A DNA stretch of 64,000 bases from CAVQRC01 sp963715045 (lineage in GTDB: Bacteria > Planctomycetota > Planctomycetia > Pirellulales > Lacipirellulaceae), in contig CAVQRC010000003.1 in NCBI GenBank assembly GCA_963715045.1, positions 186,001 to 250,000 on the forward strand, in the 5' to 3' direction. The notes under the pieces were generated by a model. It worked only from the letters and a program-made list of their open reading frames with translations. It ran no database searches and was not told the origin of the DNA. Of this stretch, positions 47,535 through 56,047 are shown one piece after another. A program made the position numbers and the translations under genes. Every line of letters starts with the position of its first letter. The first letter of the stretch is position 1.

Positions 47535-48345
47535 TCAGCGACCACCGACGACGCGGCCGATCACCTCGTGGTCGAAGTAATTGATGCTCATTCCCGCATC
47601 GACGACGATGCGTTGGGCCTGGATTCCGCTGGACACTTCGCTGAGCAGGAATGCGGCAGTCGCGGCGACTTCCTCGGTTCGTACGGCCTCTCGGCGGGGG
47701 ATGACCTGTTCGGCGAACAGATACGCATCGACGTAGCCGGGGATTCCCGCCGAGGCCGACGTCTTGAGCAGTCCGGCCGCCACGGCATTGAAGCGAACTT
47801 GCGAAAACTGACTGAACGATTTCGCCAGGAAAGCCAGCGACGAGTCGAGGGCCGCCTTGATGGGGGCCATAAACCCGTAGTTTTCGCAGGCCATGTGGGT
47901 CGTGCTGATCGAGATCGTGACGACCGATGCCCGCTCGTCGAGCAGCTCGCGGATCGCGTTGGCCAGGCTGATCAGCGAGTAGCAAGAGATGTCGAGCGAC
48001 CTCAAGAACGCGCGTTTGCTGGTTTCGTGGAAGGGCCGCAGGCCGTCCTCGTAGTCGGCAAACGCGATCGAGTGGAGCACGCCAGCCAGCCGCGTTCCGT
48101 CGATCGGCGAGTTGGTCGGCGAGCCGCTTGATCTGATCCTCGAACTCGACGTCGCAGACGAGAATCCGGCGGTCTCCCACGAGGCGGGCGATCTGCTCGC
48201 GGCGGGCTTCGGAGCGGACGGAGTAAATCACGTTCGCTCCGGCCGCTTCGAGCAGGCGTGCCGTGTGAAACGCCACGCTCTTCTTGTTGGCGACTCCCAT
48301 CACGAGGAAACTTCGGCCGGCCATCCCGAGAAAGTCGGTGGTCAT
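47535..48345 (-). CDS. fabI: Enoyl-[acyl-carrier-protein] reductase (one frameshift)
   Basis: SDR-type enoyl reductase for the last step of each fatty acid elongation cycle. The N-terminus SFLVMGVANKKSVAFHTARL is the FabI nucleotide-binding pattern, and the active-site Tyr-x6-Lys is in ENYGFMAPIKAALDSSLAF. The final GIQAQRIVVDAGMSINYF is conserved. The frame shifts by one base near 48105-48110; removing one base gives DGTRLAGVLHSIAFADYED. The gene is the last of the lipid cluster. FabI is normally essential, so the break is probably an error. Confidence 0.87.
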
Positions 48346-48385
48346 GGGGTGCCTCGCCAGGGATGGTCTGCGCAGCGGTGAGCGG

Positions 48386-48829
48386 CTACGGACCGGGGGG
48401 AGTGGTGAGCGTGCAGCCGAAGTCGAGCCGGACCGCGACTTTGCCGTCCAGCCGGACTCTTCCGGACAGGAAAAAGGCCGATGCCAGTTGTTCCTGGAGT
48501 TCCGCTTCGATCAGCACCGAGTCGCCTGGCCGGACCATCCGCCTGAATTGCACTTTGTCGGCTCGGGTGGCGACAGGCACCCGGCCGTCCGATGCGTCGT
48601 CAAGGTGGTGGGAGGCCAACAAAGCCGCTCCCGCCTGCATCACGGCCTCGCACAGCAAGACTCCGGGAGTGAGGGGATAATCGGGATAATGGCCGCGATA
48701 AAACCATTCGTCTCCGCGGAACTCCTTGCGACACACGATCCGATCGGGGCTGCACTCGACGATCTCATCCAGCAGCAGGAATGGTTCGCGATGCGGGATC
48801 AGCCGCTCAATCTGTTCGCGGCCCGTCAT
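48386..48829 (-). CDS. fabZ: 3-hydroxyacyl-ACP dehydratase FabZ-like
   Basis: A 147-residue hotdog-fold dehydratase from the ATG at 48829, which overlaps the flavoprotein stop (ATGA). The signature IPHREPFLLLDEIVECSPDR is followed by the active-site His in FYRGHYPDYPLTPGVLLCEA, with the catalytic Glu in the last part. It dehydrates 3-hydroxyacyl-ACP to trans-2-enoyl-ACP. It is 40 bases upstream of fabI in the cluster. Confidence 0.93.
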   Translation of the reverse strand: MTGREQIERLIPHREPFLLLDEIVECSPDRIVCRKEFRGDEWFYRGHYPDYPLTPGVLLCEAVMQAGAALLASHHLDDASDGRVPVATRADKVQFRRMVRPGDSVLIEAELQEQLASAFFLSGRVRLDGKVAVRLDFGCTLTTPPGP

Positions 48830-50299
48830 CCCGACGTCGTCCCTTCGCCGGGCACGACAGCCGTAGTGGCCGCCAACGCGGCACCATCCAGCAGGTGGTT
48901 CTCGACCTCGTTGGCCACGATCACCCCGTAGTTCATCGCCCCCAACCACCCCGACATGATGATCCCGACGCTCCCGGCGTGGTACAGGCCGGCGACTTGC
49001 TGGGGCACCGCCCGGCTTACAGCCAGGCCTTCGAACTTGGTACCGAAACTGGCTCCTGCGACATGCTGCGTATAGTGCTCGAAAGTCTTGGGCGTCGACG
49101 CTTCCGCGTGGTCCAGGCGATTCCGGATTCCGGGCACGTAAGTTTCGATCGCGTCGAGCGTCGTCTCGATTAGATCCTGCTTGCTGGCCTCGTATTCTTC
49201 GTCGCCGAGTTGGGCCCAATCCTCGTAGCGGGCATTCGTGCTTGACACGATCAGGCACCGCGGCCGACCCTGCGGACGGGTTCGCGGGTAATAGAACGAA
49301 TAAGTGCGGCTGGTGATGTTCGCGGCTCAGCAGCGATTCGGTACGAAACAGCGGAGCGGTAGAGCTGAACAGCAGATCGCCCGTCGATTCGTCAATTCGC
49401 TCTTCGGGCTTGAGTGCCATGTAGACCTGCGTGCTCGAGTTGTTCAAGCGGACCGCCCGGGCCTCATCGGCAAAGGATCGATCGAGGTACTCTTCGCCAA
49501 GCAGCCGAAACAGGGTCGCTCGGAGGTTCGCGTTGGACACGATTGCACCGCTGCGGATCTCGCGGCCGTTGACGCGTACGCCACGTACCCGACCCCGGTC
49601 GACCAGGATCCGTTCGACATCGCAGCGGATTCGAATGTCGGTGCCGTTCTTGCGGAGTTCAGCCTCCATGAGCTGAATCAAGCGATCGGTGCCGCCGCGG
49701 AACGTAAACACGCCTTTGGACATGAAATTTGAGAAGACGATCCCGTAACTGATTGCAGGGTCCTCGAGCGTGCTGCCATTGGCATACGTAATGGGCTCCA
49801 TGAGTAGCCGAATCACGTCTTCCCGGCCGGGGAAGTAGCGGTCAAACAACTCGCGGGTGGTAATCGACTGATCGTCATAGAAGTTCATTTTCCGAGCGGC
49901 GTCGAAGAAGCCGTGGACAGCCGACTCGGGCACCTCGAACTGATCGATCAGCAGACGGGTGAAGTCGTCACGATTAAAAGTCGTCGTGAGCGAGAACATC
50001 GGGTTGTCGAAGCGGATGTGCTCGAGCTGCACGATCGAATCAGCGATTTCGCGCGTCCAGTAACGACGGCAACTCTTGATCATGCCGATCGGAAAGCCAT
50101 GCAGCGAAACGTCGAAGATGTGTCCGCCGGGTCGCTTGAACCACGTCGCCATTCCACCCAGCTTGTAGTGCTGCTCAAGCAGCAACACGCTCCGGCCGTT
50201 GCGGGCCAGCATATTCGCCGCCGTGAGTCCGCCGAGACCGCTGCCGATCACGATCACGTCGTAATAGTCGTGTGCGCCTTGGAGGAAATCGCGGGGCAT
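48826..50299 (-). CDS. CrtI/phytoene-desaturase-like FAD oxidoreductase (one frameshift)
   Basis: From the ATG at 50299 the protein opens with VIVIGSGLGGLTAANMLARN, then LLLEQHYKLGGMATWFKRPG, the FAD-binding and substrate-approach motifs of carotenoid desaturase-type flavoproteins. The middle (YGIVFSNFMSKGVFTFRGGT) is typical. The frame breaks near 49321; dropping one base restores NITSRTYSFYYPRTRPQGRP and the C-terminal half with IMSGWLGAMNYGVIVANEVE. Its stop overlaps fabZ. Between fabZ and ACP genes it probably oxidises or isomerises an acyl chain rather than a carotenoid; no carotenoid gene is near. Confidence 0.85.
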
Positions 50300-50333
50300 C
50301 GATCGAGTTCACCACCGTGGGGGAGACTGATGT

Positions 50334-50495
50334 ACCTATCCCAAAACCTGGGTGAACGCGTCCCACGGCCGGGGAATTCGCTTGCTGTAGCCATTTTCGG
50401 GATCGGCTCTTAGAACCTATCCCAACACCAAAGTCAACGCGTCCCAACGGGTGGGGAACTCGGTTGCTGAAACGAATTCTGGGGTCGGCTCCTGA
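50334..50495 (+). repeat. Dispersed repeat family 1, copies A and B in tandem
   Basis: Copy A (50334-50414) and copy B (50415-50495) are direct neighbours of 81 bases each. Both begin ACCTATCCCAA, contain AACGCGTCCCA and GGGGAA, and end GGTCGGCTC or GATCGGCTC. Copy A is closest to copies C and D; copy B is more diverged. They fill the gap between two desaturase-like genes of the lipid cluster. Confidence 0.88.
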
Positions 50496-50680
50496 ACAAC
50501 TCATGATAGGGGCTTCGCAGGCCGGAACAAGCCGGCGGCGGCTGGAGGCACCATGAGCAAGGCCTCATGACGAAGGCCTCAGCAATACCGCAACCTCCAG
50601 GGCGGAGCAACCTTCGTTTCATTCGCCAACCGTGCCTGCATCTCACACCCGAAGCCGCGACAAACCCACCGCAAACCGCT

Positions 50681-52051
50681 CTACAAACACCACCGGTTAG
50701 CGATCGAGATGCCGGAGATGATGCTGCCGATGATCCCCACGAAGCCCTGATCTGTGCCGCACACGAACAGGTTATCGAGGTGAGTTCGACCGTCGAGTTG
50801 CTTATCGGGAGCGCCGTACACGGCGCCGTTGTCGTGCCAGGTGAACCGGCGAATGGTCTTGGGCGTAAACATGTCGCTGTCGACCACGCGGCCCCGGTAA
50901 TCGGGTACGAACTTCACGGCAGCCGCCATGATCTGGTCGTACCACTTGAGCTTGGCGAGCTGGTAAGCGGGTTCATCGAGCCCCATCCAGTAGTCGTAGT
51001 TGGCTAACGCGGTGACGCGGATCGTGCCTTCGGCCAGCGGTTGCTGGTAGGCGAAGTTGTTGGGCGAGCAGATCACGCCGCTGCGAATGTCGCACGGTGC
51101 TTCGGGCCGCGACCAGTCAAACCGGTCGTGGTCGTTGAAAAATGTGATCGTGCGATCGTAGTCGAGTTTATCGGGCGTCACGTCGAGCGTCGCGATGGCT
51201 TCGCAGAAGCTCAGCATGCCGGCCGCCCGCGAAGTCACGGGTTGGGCGTTGCCGCACATCCGCATCGTCTCGACCCAGCCAGCCGATGAGACGACGTTGC
51301 GGGCCTCGAGCGTCTCTCCTCCGTCGAGTATGACCTGCCGCACGTGCCCATTCTCGATCCCAAGTCGCTCGACACCGCTTTTGAGTTTCAATTCGCCGCC
51401 GAGACCGCGGAACCTCTTTACAAGCTGGCGAAGAATCAGGCGCACTCCGGCGTGAGGTCGGGCGAGGCCTTCCATGAAGATGGCGCGAAACATGATCGAG
51501 AACTGACCGAAGTCCATGTCGTGTTCGCGGGCCGAACCGTAGAACATCAAGGGGCAGAACAGCATTTCGACGAGTAGCGGTTCGCTGATCAAGCCGTTCA
51601 CGACATGGCGTGCCGAGGCGGCGCCCAGTTCGCCATCGAGGTCGTCGTAATCGAGAATTCGCTCGATCAGCCGTTCGAATCCGTCCGTCTGGGTGGGAAA
51701 CGCCCGCTTGATCTCGCTGCGGATCAAGTCCAGGTCGTTCGAGAATTCGAGATGGACCTGGGGAAAAGCGATGGTGGATCCGAGTTGCTGACTGAGGGCA
51801 AAGTCATCCCAGCGAAACCGCAGCTGCCGCAGAAGTCTTACGAGCGGTCCGCGGCGGGCACCTTTGGGAGTGAAGTTGGTGAGCGCATGCAGGCCAACGT
51901 CATAATCCCGGCCACGGAGACGATAGAACGAATTCAGCCCGCCGATTGTGGTGTGGCGTTCCAGAATGCAGACCCGCTGATCGTAGTATGCGAGTCGGAT
52001 TCCGGCTGCCAGCCCTGACATCCCCGCGCCGATGATGATGGTGTCATACAT
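50681..52051 (-). CDS. Second CrtI/phytoene-desaturase-like FAD oxidoreductase
   Basis: A 456-residue intact flavoprotein starting at the ATG at 52051 (MYDTIIIGAGMSGLAAGIRL). ERHTTIGGLNSFYRLRGRDY is the second FAD motif. The C-terminal FVCGTDQGFVGIIGSIISGI completes the FAD site. It resembles the other flavoprotein in the cluster in fold but not closely in sequence, so it is not a recent duplicate. The position suggests a second oxidation or isomerisation step on an ACP-bound chain. Confidence 0.88.
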   Translation of the reverse strand: MYDTIIIGAGMSGLAAGIRLAYYDQRVCILERHTTIGGLNSFYRLRGRDYDVGLHALTNFTPKGARRGPLVRLLRQLRFRWDDFALSQQLGSTIAFPQVHLEFSNDLDLIRSEIKRAFPTQTDGFERLIERILDYDDLDGELGAASARHVVNGLISEPLLVEMLFCPLMFYGSAREHDMDFGQFSIMFRAIFMEGLARPHAGVRLILRQLVKRFRGLGGELKLKSGVERLGIENGHVRQVILDGGETLEARNVVSSAGWVETMRMCGNAQPVTSRAAGMLSFCEAIATLDVTPDKLDYDRTITFFNDHDRFDWSRPEAPCDIRSGVICSPNNFAYQQPLAEGTIRVTALANYDYWMGLDEPAYQLAKLKWYDQIMAAAVKFVPDYRGRVVDSDMFTPKTIRRFTWHDNGAVYGAPDKQLDGRTHLDNLFVCGTDQGFVGIIGSIISGISIANRWCL

Positions 52052-52228
52052 CCGAGAGCGAACCAGCTCGATCCGTTGGCAAGTCCGCGGCGCGGCCTGT
52101 CGCGGCCAATTGGCCAAACCCCATCGTACGAGGGGCTTCCCAGGCCGTCGACCGTTCTTGCCGCTTGTTCAGCGACGGCCCTGAAAGGCCAGCGCGGGGA
52201 CCATTCTCCCAGGATCGCACACGTTCGA

Positions 52229-52489
52229 TCAGACCTTCTGAATGTCCCGCATACGCGGTTCGAGGTAGTTGACCGTGCTGTCCATGTTGGCGAGATGCTC
52301 GTAGTCTTCCTCGGGAATCTGCACGCGGTGCCGCTTGCGGAGTTCCATGACGATGTCCAAAAAGTCCATGCTGTCGAGTTCCAGCTGCTCGCGGAAACTC
52401 ACGTCATCCTTGAGATCGGTGAGATCCTCATCCGGGGCGATGTCGGCCAGGATATCGACTACTTCTTCGCGAATTTCGTCTCTGGTCAT
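52229..52489 (-). CDS. Acyl carrier protein
   Basis: An 86-residue ACP with the phosphopantetheine Ser in REQLELDSMDFLDIVMEL. It is acidic overall with a four-helix pattern. It differs from a housekeeping ACP (DSLDxVEL) by having SMDFLD, a form seen in specialised ACPs. It lies between the KASII gene and the flavoprotein gene, so it is probably the dedicated carrier of this cluster. Confidence 0.93.
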   Translation of the reverse strand: MTRDEIREEVVDILADIAPDEDLTDLKDDVSFREQLELDSMDFLDIVMELRKRHRVQIPEEDYEHLANMDSTVNYLEPRMRDIQKV

Positions 52490-52638
52490 TCCGTATGCTG
52501 CTCCAACTAAACGTAACCGCCGGGCATTGGAGACCCGCCGCGATCGTGGTTTTTCGACTTCGGTCTCGAGTGCTGCTGGCCGTGAAACCCCATCTGCCGT
52601 GACACCCCATCTGCTGGCGGATCATTTCCGCCGGTCGA

Positions 52639-53877
52639 TCAGATTCGCTTTACGATCAGCACCGAATTGATCCCCAGCATGCCGAACGAATTGTTGAGAA
52701 TGACGCGGACGCCGTCGGTGTGCTGCGGCTCATTGAGCACCAGCCCTTCAACGTCGCACTGGGGATCCAGCTCTTCCACGTTGATCGTAGCGTGACAGAC
52801 GCCATCGCGAAAGGCAGGCAGATTACCGGCCAATTCGAGCGCGCCGGCGGCTCCCATGGCATGGCCGATGAAGCTCTTGCCGTTGTTGATCCGGGCCCCC
52901 GATCCCGTGAAGATCGTCCGCAGGGCCTGGCATTCCTGGATATCGCCACTCTCGGTTGCCGTGGCGTGGGTGCTGACGATATCGACGTCGCTGGGCGTGA
53001 GCCGGGCCTTCGCCAGGGCGAGCTGCACGCACCGTGCCTGTTGCTGCGGGTTGGGCAGCACAAAGTCGCTGGCATCGCTATTAATGGCCCAACCCGCAAG
53101 TTCTGCGTGGATTTCCGCGCCGCGGGCCTGGGCGTCGGAGAGCCGCTCGAGAACGTACATGCACCCGCCTTCGGAGACGACGATCCCGTTGCGGTGCTTG
53201 TCGAACGGTCGCGAGGCCCGCGTAGGATCTTCGTGGCTGGCCAACGCCCCCTGGCTGGCAAATCCGGCGAAGATGCCAAAGGTGTGAATGCTCTCCGACA
53301 CGCCGCCGGCGATCGCAAGATCGCATTCCCCGAGCAACAGCATCTGGGCCCCCTGAATGAGCCCCGCGTTGCCAGCGGCGCAGGCTGCCCCGATCGTGTA
53401 GCAGGGCCCCGTGATCTGCATGTTCAGCGAGATCTCGCCGGCCGGGTTGTTCGCCACGGTTCGGGGATTGTGATGGTGCGTCCACACGGTCGTGTCGTAG
53501 TCGTACTGGCTGATCTCGTGGATCTCATTCTCGGTTTCCACGTTGCCGTGTTCGGTGATCCCCACGAATACCCCCACCCGCTCGCGATTGATCGCGTCCC
53601 AATCCACGCCCGAATCCTCGATCGCCTGATGCCCGGCGTAGATCCCGATCCCCCCGGCACGTGTTCCGCGGCGTACTTCCCGCCGTTTCTGGTAGCGGGT
53701 CTCGTCGAAGTCGCACACCCCCGCCAGCGTGTCGCCCACATAGCGGATGTGATAGTCGCGGACTCCGCTCTTGCCGTTGAGCAAGGCTTCACGGAATTCG
53801 CTCAAGGAGTTGCCGTTGGGTGCGGTCAGCCCGATGCCGGTGATTACGATTCGCTGTTCGGGTGGCTTGGTCGTCAT
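52639..53877 (-). CDS. 3-oxoacyl-ACP synthase II-like condensing enzyme (FabF family)
   Basis: A 412-residue protein from the ATG at 53877 (MTTKPPEQRIVITGIGLTAP). The catalytic Cys is in YTIGAACAAGNAGLIQGAQM, and the two His are in STHATATESGDIQE and SFIGHAMGAAGALELAG. It elongates ACP-bound chains by decarboxylative condensation with malonyl-ACP. It begins eight bases after the solute-binding protein stop, so both are in one transcript. Assignment as FabF proper or as a specialised homologue cannot be made from motifs alone. Confidence 0.93.
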   Translation of the reverse strand: MTTKPPEQRIVITGIGLTAPNGNSLSEFREALLNGKSGVRDYHIRYVGDTLAGVCDFDETRYQKRREVRRGTRAGGIGIYAGHQAIEDSGVDWDAINRERVGVFVGITEHGNVETENEIHEISQYDYDTTVWTHHHNPRTVANNPAGEISLNMQITGPCYTIGAACAAGNAGLIQGAQMLLLGECDLAIAGGVSESIHTFGIFAGFASQGALASHEDPTRASRPFDKHRNGIVVSEGGCMYVLERLSDAQARGAEIHAELAGWAINSDASDFVLPNPQQQARCVQLALAKARLTPSDVDIVSTHATATESGDIQECQALRTIFTGSGARINNGKSFIGHAMGAAGALELAGNLPAFRDGVCHATINVEELDPQCDVEGLVLNEPQHTDGVRVILNNSFGMLGINSVLIVKRI

Positions 53878-53884
53878 GATCTGC

Positions 53885-55309
53885 CTAGTTTGATGGTTCT
53901 GAGCGTCGGGCGCGAAGACCCAGACTCCGATACAGCGATTCGATCTGTCGCTGGCGACCTTGCGTTTGGGTGATCTCCTCCCACCGCGCGGCGGCTTCAG
54001 CAAGGGCGGTCGCCGGTTCGACGTTCTCGTCGGCGGCCCGGCGTACCTGCTCGCTCAACGCGGTGAGATAGGAGTCGATGGCAGGAATGCGAGGGATCGA
54101 CGCCGCTTGTGGGGCCGAGAGCATGGTGACGACGGCCTGAGCGGCTTGCCGATTGAGCGGTCCGGCGTCGGACGTCCGTCCCCAGGGACGAAACACGGCC
54201 GGCTGCGAGCGTCGGGAGATGGCGGTCCAGGTCGTACCGAGCGCTGCCGCCCTGTCGCGATCGCTGGTCGTCAACCAGGCGGCGAGGCGAAATGCGGCGG
54301 GCGGATTCCGCGACGCCTTGCTGACCGCCACGAGCCGGCCCCACTCCGCCAGTACGGGAATCGGCTGTTCGCCGGCGGGTCTTGGTCGCCAGGCTCCGTC
54401 GAGTTGCTGATAGACCTGGCTGGTTCGCGGGCGGACCGCCACCCCGCTCAGGCCCAGCTTCATCGGGTCGGGAAAGTGGTCCATCCGCCATGCCACTCGC
54501 CGGATGGCCAGCCCCCCCACCCGCTGGCGTGCCAGTCGGCGGGCCGCGCGAAGCTCGCTCAGTGCCCGCTCGAAACCGGGGCTGGTGATCCGCGGTTCCA
54601 TCGAGGCGAGATCGAACAGGAACGACGCCTCGTTCGCGTTCATGACGTATCCGACGGCTCGGTTCAGCAGCGCGTAGGCGGCGTCATGCCCGGCCAGGGA
54701 CTCCAGTTCGATGGGAGGCCCACCGGCCGGATCGGCGGCGGGGGCTGGTAAGGCCTCGAGTGTCTCATGCAGGTCGTCCCAAGTCTCAGGGATCGGGCGG
54801 TTGATCGCGGCCAGCAGTTCGGCGTTGTAGAGCAGCACCGGTACTGCCGAGCCGAGCGTCAATGCCATCTCCCGCCGCCCGTACTGCACTTCGTGATCGC
54901 GGAGCAGGGGCAGCACTTCCGCGGCCTCGTAATTGGGCTGATCGACCACCCGCTGGCGGACGGGACGGATCCAGTCGCGTTCGCAAAGCGCCCCCAGATG
55001 ACGCGCGGGAAACACGAGCAGGTCGCCACCCGCCGAATCGGAGGCAAGGAATTCGCCGAGAGGCCGGGAGACGACGGAGAACGTGCCGTCGGACAGTTCG
55101 GCCCACTCACCGCGAAACTTCTCGATTGCGGAGGCCAATTCGGAACCCTCCGCGACGACGACCGTCAGGGCGACATCGGTGCGGGGGGCCGTATCGGGCG
55201 GGATCGGATCGGTCTGGTTGCGGCACCCTGGTAAGCCACCGAGGAGCCACCCGGCCAACAAAATCTTCGCGATCGATCCACGACTCGTCGGGAAAACTAG
55301 GGCAATCAC
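53885..55309 (-). CDS. Extracellular solute-binding lipoprotein
   Basis: A 474-residue protein with a lipoprotein signal peptide (LLAGWLLGGLPGC, Cys near residue 28). It has the profile of a family 1 ABC solute-binding protein, with a long helical C-terminal half containing W/R-rich surfaces (TSDRDRAAALGTTWTAISRR). No permease or ATPase gene is adjacent. It leads the lipid cluster transcript; a role in binding a lipid or sugar ligand at the cell surface is conceivable but unproven. Confidence 0.8.
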   Translation of the reverse strand: MIALVFPTSRGSIAKILLAGWLLGGLPGCRNQTDPIPPDTAPRTDVALTVVVAEGSELASAIEKFRGEWAELSDGTFSVVSRPLGEFLASDSAGGDLLVFPARHLGALCERDWIRPVRQRVVDQPNYEAAEVLPLLRDHEVQYGRREMALTLGSAVPVLLYNAELLAAINRPIPETWDDLHETLEALPAPAADPAGGPPIELESLAGHDAAYALLNRAVGYVMNANEASFLFDLASMEPRITSPGFERALSELRAARRLARQRVGGLAIRRVAWRMDHFPDPMKLGLSGVAVRPRTSQVYQQLDGAWRPRPAGEQPIPVLAEWGRLVAVSKASRNPPAAFRLAAWLTTSDRDRAAALGTTWTAISRRSQPAVFRPWGRTSDAGPLNRQAAQAVVTMLSAPQAASIPRIPAIDSYLTALSEQVRRAADENVEPATALAEAAARWEEITQTQGRQRQIESLYRSLGLRARRSEPSN

Positions 55310-56047
55310 GGTCTATCCAGCAAGCGGCGACGCATCGTCGCGATGGCTGATCGCGACGCTGAGAGGGTGAATCCCGGATTTGGGAGAATGAGAAGCCGCT
55401 GCAATACGTGTCATCGAATCAAGTCGTTTGCCGTCTAAGGGCGGGGCTGCAACCGGGATTTGAAACAAGGTCAGTTAGAGAGCGGGCTGTCTCCACGAGT
55501 GTCTCCACGAGTGACCGTGACCTTTCCGGGCCCGCCCGTGGGCATCATAGACATCGCGTCCCTCGATGAACAAGGCAATCGCTGCTCTCTAGGGTGCCGA
55601 TCCGTTGGCGGCTCGGCCGCGGCCCAGCCCGGGGGGTGCAGTCCTCGTTGTTCTACACAAGTAAACGCTCGAGTCCTCTGACGCCCCGAACCAGGTCTTC
55701 GCAGCGATCCACAGGTCGAGATGAAGCCACAGAGGTCGCCGAGGACACCGAGCACCGGGACGGGAACCGGACTGCATCGCAGCAGCGGTCCGTTGACGAT
55801 TTCTCTCTGTGCCCTCGTCTTTCTCTGTGGCTTTCCTTCGATACGCCCGATTTGGCCACCGAATCAGGCTGCGACGTCGTCGGCCGGGCTGAGGTCGCGG
55901 TGGCTCAACTCGCGGAGATCTGTAGAACAACGAGGGGTGCAGGCACGGGCTTATTGGTGTCGCGGGATGGGTTGCTGCACCCCTGGGCCCGCCGCAGGTC
56001 GGCCTGCCCTGGCGTGCGTCCCAGGACGCGATTACGCTGCACGCACC
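55310..56047. other. Divergent intergenic region
   Basis: About 740 bases between the lipid cluster (minus) and the polytopic membrane protein gene (plus). It contains the imperfect inverted repeat 55724-55833. Open frames across it lack recognisable features. Promoters for both flanking units presumably lie here. Confidence 0.5.
55724..55833. repeat. Imperfect inverted repeat, CACAGAGG-type
   Basis: AAGCCACAGAG at 55724-55734 is the reverse complement of 55823-55833. The flanks GAGGACACCGAGCAC and GTGCCCTCGTC continue the pairing imperfectly around a ~90 base centre. It belongs to the same sequence style as the hairpin at 24192-24243. Confidence 0.65.

Noticed and set aside
48386..50299. 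A flavoprotein-FabZ fusion protein
   Set aside because: The single long frame arises only because of a frame break near 49321; the true flavoprotein C-terminus is in another frame and ends in an ATGA overlap with a normal fabZ start.
52720..53973. Open frame antisense to the KASII gene
   Set aside because: Shadow frame; KASII motifs are on the opposite strand.
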